A DNA stretch of 64,000 bases from DATFES01 sp035457725 (GTDB taxonomy: Bacteria > Pseudomonadota > Alphaproteobacteria > CACIAM-22H2), in contig DATIBC010000107.1 of the NCBI GenBank assembly GCA_035457725.1, positions 1-64,000 of the forward strand. Reading direction: 5' to 3'. The translations under genes were made by a program, and so were the position numbers. Below, piece by piece: positions 8,996-16,741 of this stretch (positions are counted from its first letter, which is position 1; each line of letters starts with the position of its first letter). The notes below the pieces were generated by a model, which saw only the letters and a list, made by a program, of their open reading frames with translations, was not told where the DNA came from and ran no database searches.

Positions 8996-9406
8996 ACCCA
9001 GGAGCGGGGGGATATTCTGAGCGAGATTTCGGCGATCCTCGGCCACTGACCGAGGCTTTTTGAGTACGACGGCATGTTCACGGAGATAACGCTCGGAAAA
9101 TTCATTTAGTGTTGGCCGTCGACGTTCCTGCTGCCGTGCTGCGCTCGGACCGTCACCCTGTGCGACCGCCAACAACCAGCGCTGGGCGATCTCGCGCGCG
9201 TGGCTTGCGCTGACGAAAGGGAAGTGGCCGATGGCCGGGCGTCGCTCACGGCCATGCCGAGTGCGATAATTGTGAAGTCAGGCCTTGCACCCCTTGGGCG
9301 TAATCTTCAAGTGAAACCCCGGCAGCTCGCTGTCGCGGATGATCGCGTCACGATCGGCGGACGTGGCAGCCTGTGCTATGGCATTGGTCAATTTTCTCTC
9401 GGTCAT
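8996..9406 (-). pseudogene. Tyrosine recombinase (phage-type integrase) remnant, N-terminal part only
   Basis: Reading leftwards from ATG 9406, the frame encodes MTERKLTNAIAQA...LPGFHLKITPKG, the N-terminal arm-binding domain of a DUF4102-like integrase. It reaches an in-frame TGA at 9278-9280, then continues in the same frame with LHNYRTRHGRERRPAIG and PTLNEFSERYLREHA...KKPRSVAEDRRNL, the start of the SAM-like core-binding domain. Similarity stops near 8996, twelve bases from the gspK stop, so the whole catalytic domain (R-H-R-Y) is missing. This is a dead remnant: one nonsense codon plus 3' deletion. The assignment comes from family patterns I recognise. Confidence 0.75.
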
Positions 9407-9588
9407 GGGGTACTCCATCTGTTTGCGTTGTCGCGGTTGGCCACCACCTTCTAGGTCGCAGCCAGGTCGCAACAGAGGGAGCATGGCGCTATCTCGTGGA
9501 TGCGGTCGTCCTAGTTGAAGAGCTCGATCGTCCTGGCCAATCGACTTAGAGCGCCAATGAAGCATGACTTGGGCGTGTCCCTTGACCA

Positions 9589-9635
9589 GACTTTTGATCA
9601 GAGGGTCGTGGGTTCGATCCCCGCCGGACTTACCA
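9589..9635 (+). other. 3' tRNA fragment, probable old attachment site
   Basis: The sequence has an anticodon-loop-like CTTTTGA, the T-arm GTGGG-TTCGATC-CCCGC and a 3' end CGGACTT-A-CCA, that is, the 3' half of a tRNA resembling tRNA-Lys. No D-arm or 5' acceptor strand precedes it, so it is not a functional tRNA. It lies about 180 bases upstream of the integrase remnant's start. A duplicated tRNA 3' end next to an integrase is the standard picture of an att site. Translated in reverse it gives the well-known artefact GGDRTHDPLIKS, which should not be annotated as protein. Confidence 0.7.
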
Positions 9636-9904
9636 AGTCTTATCAATAGATTGTTGTGGAAACTTCAGAAGAAATCTAGGTCACGATTTCGCGTTGCACC
9701 CGCTGTGCACCGCCATCGCGGCGGCGTTTTACGATCGCGGCGCGCAGGCGCGGTCGGCGTCACCTCTCGGGCCCGTCCAAAGGCATCAGCGCAACCGCGG
9801 GGCGACGGGGCGCAGTCGTGCGACCACGCTCGTAGTCTCCCGCCGGCATACTTCGCTCACGCCACGCGACGATCCGCCTCTCCGCCGCCTCGTGGTCCCA
9901 CGAT
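9636..9904. other. No gene seen
   Basis: Between the tRNA fragment and the small reverse-strand frame at 9905-10186 I see only short, unsupported open frames with mixed codon character and no convincing ribosome-binding sites. Together with the integrase remnant this looks like decayed island DNA. Confidence 0.4.
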
Positions 9905-10186
9905 TTAGGGCGAAGCCCGCGGTTTCGGCTTCCGGGACCGATGGCTGCGGGCTTGTATCAAAGAATGAGCGCTTCGATTGGCCGCGGAATCAACCCCTTG
10001 TCGGGCCACGGGGACTGCACCACGTTGATGCGACGAGGAAGCCAGCGTCAGTTTGCGCAAGATCTCGCTCAGCTTGGCGACGTCGCAGGCCATCCCCATC
10101 CATCTGAGACGCGTGGCCTGGATAATCCGGCCGCCTATGATCGACGAGACGCCGATCATGGCTGACGTCGACCGCAAGGCGATCAC
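9905..10186 (-). CDS. Small protein of the 'LRWMG...EILRK' type, possibly degenerate
   Basis: A 93-codon reverse frame; an internal ATG at 10159 (MIGVSSIIGG) could be the real start. It contains TRLRWMGMACDVAKLSEILRKL, nearly the same as LRLRWMGLSRDAARLREILRK at the C-terminus of the gene at 61597-61815. The nucleotide match between the two is high, including an exact GCGTCTCAGATGGATGGGG. Here the frame runs on past the point where the other copy stops, giving an Arg/Ser-rich tail (SSHQRGAVPVARQG) that may be read-through of a lost stop. Function is unknown. It sits near the tRNA fragment and integrase remnant, so it may be island-borne. Confidence 0.4.
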   Translation of the reverse strand: MIALRSTSAMIGVSSIIGGRIIQATRLRWMGMACDVAKLSEILRKLTLASSSHQRGAVPVARQGVDSAANRSAHSLIQARSHRSRKPKPRASP

Positions 10187-10719
10187 TCACGTCATGGCGA
10201 CGGCCCGCGTCGAAGCGCCCGATGAGGTAACGGAGCTTATGATCCTTCTTTCACAGGCCGTACTCGCGCAAACCGACGGCGTCGAATGCCGTCCCGCGCT
10301 GCGACATCGGAGAGAAGCGATGAATTAATCGCGATTTTTCCGACTCCGGTCGTCCGATCGCGACGTCAATGGACGGTCTGGCGCATAAAATTCGGAGACC
10401 GATCTGACGGTACGAACCGAGGTTGTTGCGGCGATTCAACGGTGCGACCTGCTATCCTGCGCAAATCGGTGCGAAGCGGCGGGCCGCGCAGAGAGATTGC
10501 GGCACTCGCAATTGCTTGATCTTGACTGTCACTGTGGATTGCGCACAGGAGCCGGCCCTGCCGCCCTTCAGCGTGTATGCCGGTAGACGTTTCTTTTCAT
10601 TCGGCGCGACATCACCGCCATAACTTGATCACGGCATTGTCGCATCACTCGGCGCCGCGACGTTCAATAATTGGAACAGAGGAAGGCTCTACATCGCATT
10701 TCAACGAAGCACCGGCTTT
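10187..10719. other. Mostly unassigned sequence
   Basis: A stretch of about 530 bases with only short open frames. A 56-codon forward frame (10158-10328) overlaps its left edge but lacks independent support. An AT-richer portion lies around 10310-10440. Immediately before 10720 the forward frame of the next feature is open from about 10625 but without a start codon. Confidence 0.35.
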
Positions 10720-10929
10720 ATGATCACCGCAGTGGTCATCCTTTTGTTCGGATTGATGCCGCTCGGGAATTCGATTTCGCCACGCCGGATTACTGTCGGC
10801 GGCGCCGATTTCTCGCCGTTGTGGATGCCGCCGTACGTAATCGCATAGATCGGAATCGTCGTTCTTCTGAGCGGGTGGATCGTGGTCGGCGTAGCCGGTT
10901 CGCTCATTTCCCCGATATTCGGATGCTGA
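10720..10929 (+). pseudogene. Small membrane protein interrupted by an in-frame amber codon
   Basis: From ATG 10720 the frame encodes MITAVVILLFGLMPLGNSIS, a first hydrophobic helix, then a polar loop ending MPPYVIA, a TAG at 10846-10848, and directly on in frame IGIVVLLSGWIVVGVAGSLI, a second hydrophobic helix, ending at TGA 10927-10929. Two membrane helices on either side of the stop suggest one two-helix protein split by a nonsense mutation, or a 42-residue truncated product. The frame is open upstream to about 10625 but has no standard start there. I do not recognise the family. Confidence 0.4.
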
Positions 10930-11225
10930 CCGCGATGCCGGCGGCGACAGTGCGTTTGGATCCAATTCGCTTTTCGTCTCCTGCGGCACCGGCGGCGGGG
11001 GCGGGGGCGGGAGCAGGCTGGTTCGCGATGCCTGCGGCCGTGCAAGCGTCTCGGCGCATGGACGTGGGCGCGCCAAACATCGCTTGGTTGTCGCGACTCC
11101 ATAGGGCCGGGTATGATCGGCGTCGAGATCCGCAACTTGCGGAGGCCACGCGTGGAGATATGGCCGCGCCGCCTCGGTTGCAGCAAACAAGATTCGACAG
11201 ATCCGACGATTGGATCGGAGTGGCG

Positions 11226-11654
11226 ATGACTGTCGCCATCGAGGCTGCCGCGCGACTGGCGTGCAAACGCCTTGTGGCGCGGGGCGTGCCGCTCGTCGAG
11301 GCGAATGTCATGGCCGAGCTTGCGGCTCTATACGTCAATGCGTGCATGGTCGCGCACCAATTTCGAAATCAGGGCGAGCGCCAGCCGGCCCACGAAATTC
11401 ATGCAGTTCGTCCGCTCAACGATACCCACTCGATGTCGACCTACGCCGAAATCCTGGGTCGAGAACGTCAGGACGACGAAAGTTCGTCGCCATCGCAGAA
11501 ATCGCTCGAAGCGGTCATGCTGGCTGAACCGGCGCTTGCCGCCGTACCGGCGCGCAAGCCGGCGGGCAGAGCGGCGGCGTCGATCGATCCCTGGGTAACG
11601 CGGCAGCAAGCCAACGCCGATCTGGATTTGCCCCCGGTTTTGAAGCGGGCCTGA
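11226..11654 (+). CDS. Hypothetical protein
   Basis: A 142-residue frame starting MTVAIEAAARLACKRLVARG. A GGAG at 11217-11220 five bases before the ATG supports this start over the longer upstream frame, which has no such signal. Third codon positions are strongly G/C, as in neighbouring real genes. The first ~45 residues look helical and Ala-rich; the rest is polar with a low-complexity Ala/Pro section (PALAAVPARKPAGRAAAS) and an acidic, Leu-Pro-rich end. No signal peptide or known motif is visible. It lies in the decayed stretch between the integrase remnant and the TadG-like gene; function is unknown. Confidence 0.45.
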   Translation: MTVAIEAAARLACKRLVARGVPLVEANVMAELAALYVNACMVAHQFRNQGERQPAHEIHAVRPLNDTHSMSTYAEILGRERQDDESSSPSQKSLEAVMLAEPALAAVPARKPAGRAAASIDPWVTRQQANADLDLPPVLKRA

Positions 11655-12114
11655 TCCTTAGGTTGTCGTTTTGTCGACCTCGATGGCGTGATCGCCGGAT
11701 TGGTGTGGGTACCCGCTTTGGTGCCCTCGCCGGGGCGGCGTCGGCACCGACATCTCAGATTACCGCCTTGGTATGCTTAACCTATGATTCTTCAATCATA
11801 ATTATTTAAGGTAAATATTAATAAAATCCCCGACTGATGTTGACCGTCGAATGCGAGCTGTTAACCTGTTGGGGTAAGAAATCAAAAACTATAATAAAAC
11901 AATCATAAGTTGCCGAATGCCTGTACATGATCAGAGGTAGGCGGCGACGGTCCCTGCTTCATGGGTCTCACGCTCGCGGAGGAAAACGACCGAAATTTAG
12001 CGCCTCCAGATCCGATCGCAAGTGCTCTCGATCGTACTTCGCATCCGAGGCAGCACTTGGGAAGCAAAGGATCGACGCCACATCGAATGGTCCTACGTTA
12101 TCGATGGTGGTGCC
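11655..12114 (+). promoter_or_regulatory. AT-rich intergenic region upstream of the TadG-like gene
   Basis: About 460 bases without a clear gene. The section 11770-11910 is much more AT-rich than anything nearby, with runs such as AATTATTTAAGGTAAATATT and AAACTATAATAAAACAATC. It contains a perfect 7-bp inverted repeat TATGATT-CTTC-AATCATA at 11783-11800. This is the likely promoter and control region for the gene that follows, or a recombination-derived segment. I cannot place a firm -35/-10. The coding start could lie as far upstream as GTG 12022. Confidence 0.4.
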
Positions 12115-13947
12115 ATGTTATCGAAGAGCAGGATTCTCCCAATCGGACGCAAGTTTCTAAGTGCAACGATATCGTCGAGACGTACCAACGGACAACGCGC
12201 GGTACGGTCTCGTCTGACAGACGGATATGATTCTGGTCGTTGGCGCGGATGGTTAGGACCAATCAAGCAATGGATCGCAAGGGGCGATGGCGCCGCGATA
12301 GTCCTCGCCACGAGGAACAACGAATCCGGCGCAGTTGCAGTTTATATTGGAATCATTACCGCGTTGCTGATCGGGTTCGCCGGGCTGGCGATCGACCTAT
12401 CGCGCCTCGGAACGCTACAGACCCAACTGCAAAACGCCGCCGACCAGGCGGCGCTCTCCGGCGCGGCCGAGTTAGATGGGAAGGACGATTCGGTGATTCG
12501 CGCGGCGCGCGCCGTGTACGGCGAATCCGGCGTCGAGGCGCAGCTCACCGTCAATAATGAGAACATTGCCGGTGAAGGCACGATCACGATCACCCGATTC
12601 CGATTGCTGAGCGCAATCCCTCCAGACACGACCGCGATCGACTGCCCGGTCTGGGTCAGCAGCTTCGCGGCGGCGCAAAGCTATACGCCCACCGGCGGCG
12701 GAGCGCACTGCGCGAACGGCTGGCAGAACGTCCGGTTCATTGAAGTGGTTGCCGAGCAGCGAACGATCGACGTTTCGCTGATCGCTGTGCTGCGCAGCCT
12801 CGGCGCCGCCTCCGCAACGCAGGCGACGACGACGGCGCGCGCCGTCGCCGGTTTCACGCAATTCGTCTGCCAGGTCGTGCCGATGTTCACCTGCAATCCG
12901 TCCGAAAACATCGCCGGCGGCGGGCCGGTCATCATGAACAAAGGCCAGATGCTTCTCATGAAGGCGGGCGGCGGCAAGGGAGCGCAATACGGGCCGGGGA
13001 ACTATGGACTGCTCGACCCGATCTTTGACAACCAAGGCGCCAAGAGCGTCGCGGAGAATCTCGCCTCGGCCGGTTCGGAAGGATGTTTCAGCGTGTCCGG
13101 AGTGGAGGTCAATCAGGGCCAGAAGACCGGCCCGGTGAAGACGGCGGTGAACACGCGCTTCGACATTTACGATAACCCGAATTTCAGCGGCCAGCAGGGA
13201 AACGACGAGTTCCGACCGGCGCGGAATGTCACCAAGGGCTGCTATGGAATGACGTGCGGGACCACGTACGGAAACTTCAATCAGGACCCATCGCTGTGGG
13301 ATCCGAACGCCAAGGGCGCGCCATTTCCGCGCGCGGGTTGCTTTTACAACGGCGCCTGCAGCGAATCGTGCTGGAGCGGCGAATGCCGGATGAGCGCCAA
13401 TACCGATTGGTCGGCACAAAACCGGACGACGTACTGGTCGATCAATCACCCGAACTCGGTCGCGCCGGGAGTCACGCCAACCGGAAATCAATATAGCCGC
13501 CCCGCCAATTGGGACGATCCGAGCTTCACGAGATATGACACCTATCGCTGGGAGATCGACAGCGGCCACGTCCCCGACCGGACGCGCGATGATGGACCCT
13601 CGCAACCATGCGGCGCCGACCCGGGCGGTTATCCGGCGTCATACAACGCCTCGTGCAGCGATGGCGAACAGGGCCGGCCGAGCAACTACACGGGCGGCAC
13701 GCTCAGCGACGAGCCGGAGCGGCGGATTATCATCATCGCGGTGGTCAATTGCATCGAGCACGGCCCGATCAACGGCAACTCGACACCGCCGCTGCCGGTC
13801 GAGCAATACGCCAAATTCTTCGTCACCGAGCCGGTGGATATTCACTCCGGCAATACCAATCAGGATATCTATGGCGAGTTTGTCGGGTTCGTCTCGCCGG
13901 GCGCCGACGACGGGATCATCCGCGATGTCGTACAGCTTTATCGGTAA
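12115..13947 (+). CDS. TadG-like (Flp pilus assembly type) membrane-anchored protein with large Cys-rich exported domain
   Basis: About 610 residues. After a basic N-terminal region there is a single hydrophobic segment GAVAVYIGIITALLIGFAGL followed by AIDLSRL...LQTQLQNAADQAALSGAAELDG, the TadE/TadG-like signature (Putative Flp pilus-assembly TadG, N-terminal). The remainder is exported and unusual: after about residue 350 come clusters of Cys with Gly, Asn, Trp and Tyr (GCYGMTCGTTYG; GCFYNGACSESCWSGECRM; QPCGADPGGYPASYNASC), then a final beta-like domain. No tadA, tadB, tadC, rcpA or flp gene is nearby, so this is an orphan. ATG 12115 and GTG 12022 are both possible starts. Cell-surface or secreted function is inferred only. 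Confidence 0.72.
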   Translation: MLSKSRILPIGRKFLSATISSRRTNGQRAVRSRLTDGYDSGRWRGWLGPIKQWIARGDGAAIVLATRNNESGAVAVYIGIITALLIGFAGLAIDLSRLGTLQTQLQNAADQAALSGAAELDGKDDSVIRAARAVYGESGVEAQLTVNNENIAGEGTITITRFRLLSAIPPDTTAIDCPVWVSSFAAAQSYTPTGGGAHCANGWQNVRFIEVVAEQRTIDVSLIAVLRSLGAASATQATTTARAVAGFTQFVCQVVPMFTCNPSENIAGGGPVIMNKGQMLLMKAGGGKGAQYGPGNYGLLDPIFDNQGAKSVAENLASAGSEGCFSVSGVEVNQGQKTGPVKTAVNTRFDIYDNPNFSGQQGNDEFRPARNVTKGCYGMTCGTTYGNFNQDPSLWDPNAKGAPFPRAGCFYNGACSESCWSGECRMSANTDWSAQNRTTYWSINHPNSVAPGVTPTGNQYSRPANWDDPSFTRYDTYRWEIDSGHVPDRTRDDGPSQPCGADPGGYPASYNASCSDGEQGRPSNYTGGTLSDEPERRIIIIAVVNCIEHGPINGNSTPPLPVEQYAKFFVTEPVDIHSGNTNQDIYGEFVGFVSPGADDGIIRDVVQLYR

Positions 13948-13986
13948 ACTTTTTCGGAACCGTCCGTCGTTAGTGGGAGGATCGCC

Positions 13987-14285
13987 GTGGCAAGGACGAT
14001 CGCTCGGTTTTCGGAATCGGCGTCCTCGTGGCCGTACTCGGATTTGACGGCGTGGCTGTAGCGCAAGGGAAGGGGCAGGATCATCGCGGCAGTGGGACAA
14101 TGGTGATCGGCGGCCTAGCGGCTCCAGCCAAGGCGCCGGCCGTGTTAATGCTCCAACGCGACTCGGCCTCCCTGCCGCCGGGATTGGCGATGCAGATCCG
14201 ACGAACCGGCAGTCTTCCACCCGGACCGGCGCAGCACGAGCGACGCACCGGCTCGCCGCCGCTTGGGTTGGTCAAGCGCTGCTAA
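13987..14285 (+). pseudogene. Small exported LPPG-repeat protein, apparent frameshift in signal peptide
   Basis: A strong GGGAGG (13975-13980) precedes GTG 13987, which starts VARTIARF and then falls out of frame. One extra T in the TTTT run at 14008-14011 would join it to the open downstream frame: FGIGVLVAVLGFDGVAVAQ, a textbook signal-peptide core and cleavage site. The mature part ends in an imperfect repeat around SLPPGLAMQIRRTG, SLPPGPAQHERRTG and SPPLGLVKR. LPPGLA repeats are seen in small periplasmic proteins such as the RcnB/CigR kind, but I cannot assign a family. Alternatively GTG 14028 starts a shorter protein. A sequencing error is possible. Confidence 0.5.
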
Positions 14286-14629
14286 CGTCCAGGTCCACCG
14301 CTGACAGCAAGGCAACCCTCGTTCGGCGCCGACGCATGAAACGGCAATTCATCGGGCGGCCCCGAAACATCCCGCCCTGCTGATTGGCAAAATTCCGCAC
14401 GCCGCCGCGAACGACCAATGCGTCGGCCTGCGCCGCCAGAGCGGCGGCGGTTTGTGCTGCGGTGGTTTTGTGTTATTGATCTCCTCACGCGTCGTGCGGG
14501 GGCGATCGCGTGCCATCGCCGTCGAAGCGATCGGTGGGCAGTATTTCCAGCACAATATCGCCCCATGCGGAGGGTTCGACCGTCGTTCGGGCCCCGACGC
14601 GGCTCTGGTCTTTCCAATGGAGAAGCGCC
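14286..14629. other. No gene seen
   Basis: About 340 bases between the LPPG-repeat frame and the next exported protein. Several long frames cross it on both strands but none shows a credible start, ribosome-binding site or protein character. A promoter for 14630 is expected here, but I cannot point to one. Confidence 0.4.
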
Positions 14630-15247
14630 ATGGTCAAGTTTCTGGTTGCCGCCGCTTGGACACAGGGTATCGTCCATCGATCGACGGTGATCTTCGCCTC
14701 GTTCGTCGTCGCGTTGGTCGCGACAAGCTTGGGAGTGATCGGCGCCGCGGCGGCGCAAACGCCGTCGCCGGAGTTGGCGAAAAGCCGCGCAGCGTTGGAA
14801 AAATACCAGGATCCGCTCGTCGCCGTCCGCGACGGGTATTTCTCCACGGTCGGCTGCGTCCACTACGCCGACGGCGGGATGGGCGTCCACTTTCTCAATG
14901 TCGGTCTGATTTCGCCTACGCCCGATCCGCTCAAGCCGCAGATCCTGGTTTATGAGCAGGATGGAACCAAGCTCCGCTTGGTCGCGGCGGAATGGTTGAT
15001 TCCGTTGGCGACGGGCGTGAAGGAGCGTCCGACCCTTTTCGGGCAACCGTTCGAGGGCCCCATGGAAGGCCATGAACCGCTGATGCCCGCCGATCTTCAT
15101 CACTACGATCTGCATGTCTGGCTCTTCAAGGAGAACCCCGCCGGAATGTTCAAGGCGATCAATCCCAACGTGAAGTGCACCGACGCGATCGGCTATTCAT
15201 TGCTCGAAACGCCGACCAAGACGGTGCCGCACCCCGTCGCGAAGTAG
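14630..15247 (+). CDS. Exported hypothetical protein with signal peptide
   Basis: A 205-residue protein with a long N-terminal signal region (hydrophobic core STVIFASFVVALVATSLGVI, processing after AAAAQ). The mature part has one apparent domain with YQDPLVAVRDGYFSTVGCVHY, GGMGVHFLNVGLI, ILVYEQDG and HHYDLHVWLFKENPAGMFKAINPNV. Conserved-looking His, Tyr and two Cys suggest a periplasmic fold, perhaps metal or ligand binding, but I do not know the function. GGAG at 14619-14622 supports the start. It is followed by a GNAT gene on the same strand. Confidence 0.7.
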   Translation: MVKFLVAAAWTQGIVHRSTVIFASFVVALVATSLGVIGAAAAQTPSPELAKSRAALEKYQDPLVAVRDGYFSTVGCVHYADGGMGVHFLNVGLISPTPDPLKPQILVYEQDGTKLRLVAAEWLIPLATGVKERPTLFGQPFEGPMEGHEPLMPADLHHYDLHVWLFKENPAGMFKAINPNVKCTDAIGYSLLETPTKTVPHPVAK

Positions 15248-15297
15248 CGGTTGTCGACGACCAATCGTGCGCGAATGGCCGCTTCGACGAGCGTTCG

Positions 15298-15780
15298 ATG
15301 CCCGATATGCTCGTCAAGCTCTACGCGCTGCCCGACCTCGGCGACGCGCTCACCCGGACGAGGCGCGCACGCGTCGAGATCCGTCGGCCCAATCCGTGGG
15401 AAAAGGCACCGCTTCTCGCCTGGATAGGTGACGTTTTCGGCGCGACCTGGGCCGCCGAATGCGAGGCAGCCTTCGCCGCCAATCCGCCGTCGTGTTTCAT
15501 CGCCAGATCCGGCGACGCCATCGTCGGGTTCGCCTGCCACGACTGCACGCGGCGAAATTTCTTTGGGCCGACGGGCGTAGCCGAGCAGTCGCGCGGGAAG
15601 GGGATCGGGAGGGCGCTTCTGCTCTCGTGCCTGCATGCGATGCGCGCCAACGGATACGCGTATGCCATCATCGGCGGCGTCGGCCCTGCCGACTATTATG
15701 CAAAGGCCGTTGGCGCGACCTCGATTGAAGGCTCGTCGCCCGGCATCTACGACCGCGGCCTCGCCAACCAGCAAAAGTAG
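15298..15780 (+). CDS. GNAT-family N-acetyltransferase
   Basis: A 160-residue GNAT acetyltransferase. Motif A is clear: PTGVAEQSRGKGIGRALLLS (acetyl-CoA pyrophosphate loop R-G-K-G-I-G), preceded by the beta4 strand region AIVGFACHDCTRRNFFGP and followed by the motif B-like DYYAKAVGA. The family transfers an acetyl group from acetyl-CoA to an amine; the substrate cannot be read from sequence. The start is ATG 15298, with ATG 15307 as an alternative. The gene follows an exported protein by 50 bases and is convergent with the small membrane gene at 15800. Confidence 0.85.
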   Translation: MPDMLVKLYALPDLGDALTRTRRARVEIRRPNPWEKAPLLAWIGDVFGATWAAECEAAFAANPPSCFIARSGDAIVGFACHDCTRRNFFGPTGVAEQSRGKGIGRALLLSCLHAMRANGYAYAIIGGVGPADYYAKAVGATSIEGSSPGIYDRGLANQQK

Positions 15781-15799
15781 GCTGGGGCAGGCGGCGCGG

Positions 15800-16018
15800 C
15801 TACATCGCTTCGGCGGCCGACCGATCGGCCCAATCGGGATGCGCCGCGATCTGCTGCTGGTAAGTGCTCGGTTGGGAGTCGATCACGACGAAGAGGACGA
15901 ATACCGCGGCGATCAAGACCGCCGTTGCCCATGCCAGCGTTCTCAGGATGCGCCGGCACTCCGCCAGATGCTCGCGCTCCCAGCCTTTTGCGTCGATCGA
16001 TTGCGATCTCGTCCTCAT
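15800..16018 (-). CDS. Small single-pass membrane protein
   Basis: A 72-residue protein with a basic/polar N-terminus (MRTRSQSIDAKGWEREHLAE), one transmembrane helix (LAWATAVLIAAVFVLFVVI, about 28-46), and a short polar tail. An AGGAAGAGGAAG stretch just upstream of the ATG gives a good ribosome-binding site. No family is recognised. It is one of several tiny membrane proteins in this region. Confidence 0.6.
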   Translation of the reverse strand: MRTRSQSIDAKGWEREHLAECRRILRTLAWATAVLIAAVFVLFVVIDSQPSTYQQQIAAHPDWADRSAAEAM

Positions 16019-16383
16019 CGGCTTCCTCTTCCTGTCTCAACGCAGCTCCACGCGTCACCGCATCATTGTGGCACCTACTGTGTAGTTTGGTTGCCGACGC
16101 GCCACCCACAAGCGCCGCTGCAATGCGCTGAGCCCGACTGACGGCGAGGAGCGCTCGATGCTGCGGCCCTCTTCGCGCCGGGTGACATAAGGATGACATC
16201 GCGTGGACGTTCAAGCGGCGCGTGACAAGTGAGCGACATAGCTCACCAAGCCGGTGCCGGTTCGCGGTCCAGCGCCCATATAGACGGCGCGAGCGTTCAT
16301 GACCAATGGGCCGTCGCCAAGGCACGCATTCACGCACATCATCGTCGACGGCGCGTGCCGGCCGGTTCCGGGAGGTACGCAAC
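16019..16383. other. Divergent intergenic region
   Basis: About 365 bases between two divergently transcribed small genes. It should hold promoters for both, but I see no clear sigma-70 pair and no supported gene. The right end contains GGGAGG (about 16369-16374), the ribosome-binding site for 16384. Confidence 0.4.
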
Positions 16384-16734
16384 ATGACGCATCTCAAACC
16401 GCGGTCGCGAGACCGCATTCGATTCGATGCCATAAGATTCGCGGCGGCGGGCGCGTTGTACCTCGCCGCGACATCGCCTCTTGCGGACGCCGTGGCGCAG
16501 ACAATCTGCCTTCCCCGAAAGGAACTTGGAAAGCGGCTCGAGCAATCGTTTTCCGAGCAGCCCTTTGCTTACGGCGTGACCGAGGACGGGGCGCTGCTCG
16601 AAGTTTTCTCGACCCGCGACGGTCTTACCTGGACGCTGGTCATCACCAGCGCGAGTGGACAAAGCTGTGTGCTCGCCACCGGCGACAGTTGGACCACGCT
16701 GCCGGTACGGCTGAAGCGCGAACTTCCGGTCTAG
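16384..16734 (+). CDS. Small exported hypothetical protein
   Basis: A 116-residue protein with a signal peptide (RFAAAGALYLAATSPLADAV, cleavage after AVAQ). The mature domain starts TICLPRKELGKRLEQSF and contains YGVTEDGALLEVFSTRDGLTW and ASGQSCVLATGDSW, with two Cys that could form a disulfide. This pattern is common among short periplasmic proteins of alphaproteobacteria; function is unknown. A good ribosome-binding site GGGAGG about ten bases upstream selects ATG 16384 over the longer frame. The gene ends eight bases from the convergent TerB-like gene. Confidence 0.7.
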   Translation: MTHLKPRSRDRIRFDAIRFAAAGALYLAATSPLADAVAQTICLPRKELGKRLEQSFSEQPFAYGVTEDGALLEVFSTRDGLTWTLVITSASGQSCVLATGDSWTTLPVRLKRELPV

Positions 16735-16741
16735 CGCGAAC

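Noticed and set aside
9038..9061. Terminator-like hairpin CCTCGG...CCGAGG followed by TTTT after gspK.
   Set aside because: It coincides with conserved integrase coding sequence (KKPRSVAEDRR on the reverse strand), so it may be incidental; not enough to call a terminator.
9460..9646. Reverse frame starting with GGDRTHDPLIKS upstream of the integrase remnant.
   Set aside because: This peptide is the reverse translation of the tRNA 3' fragment, a well-known spurious annotation.
10158..10328. 56-codon forward frame starting MADVDRKAITH.
   Set aside because: No ribosome-binding site, and it overlaps the better supported reverse LRWMG frame.
10645..11190. 181-codon reverse frame with a PPPPPPP run.
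   Set aside because: Antisense to a forward Gly/Ala-rich low-complexity stretch; composition-driven shadow.
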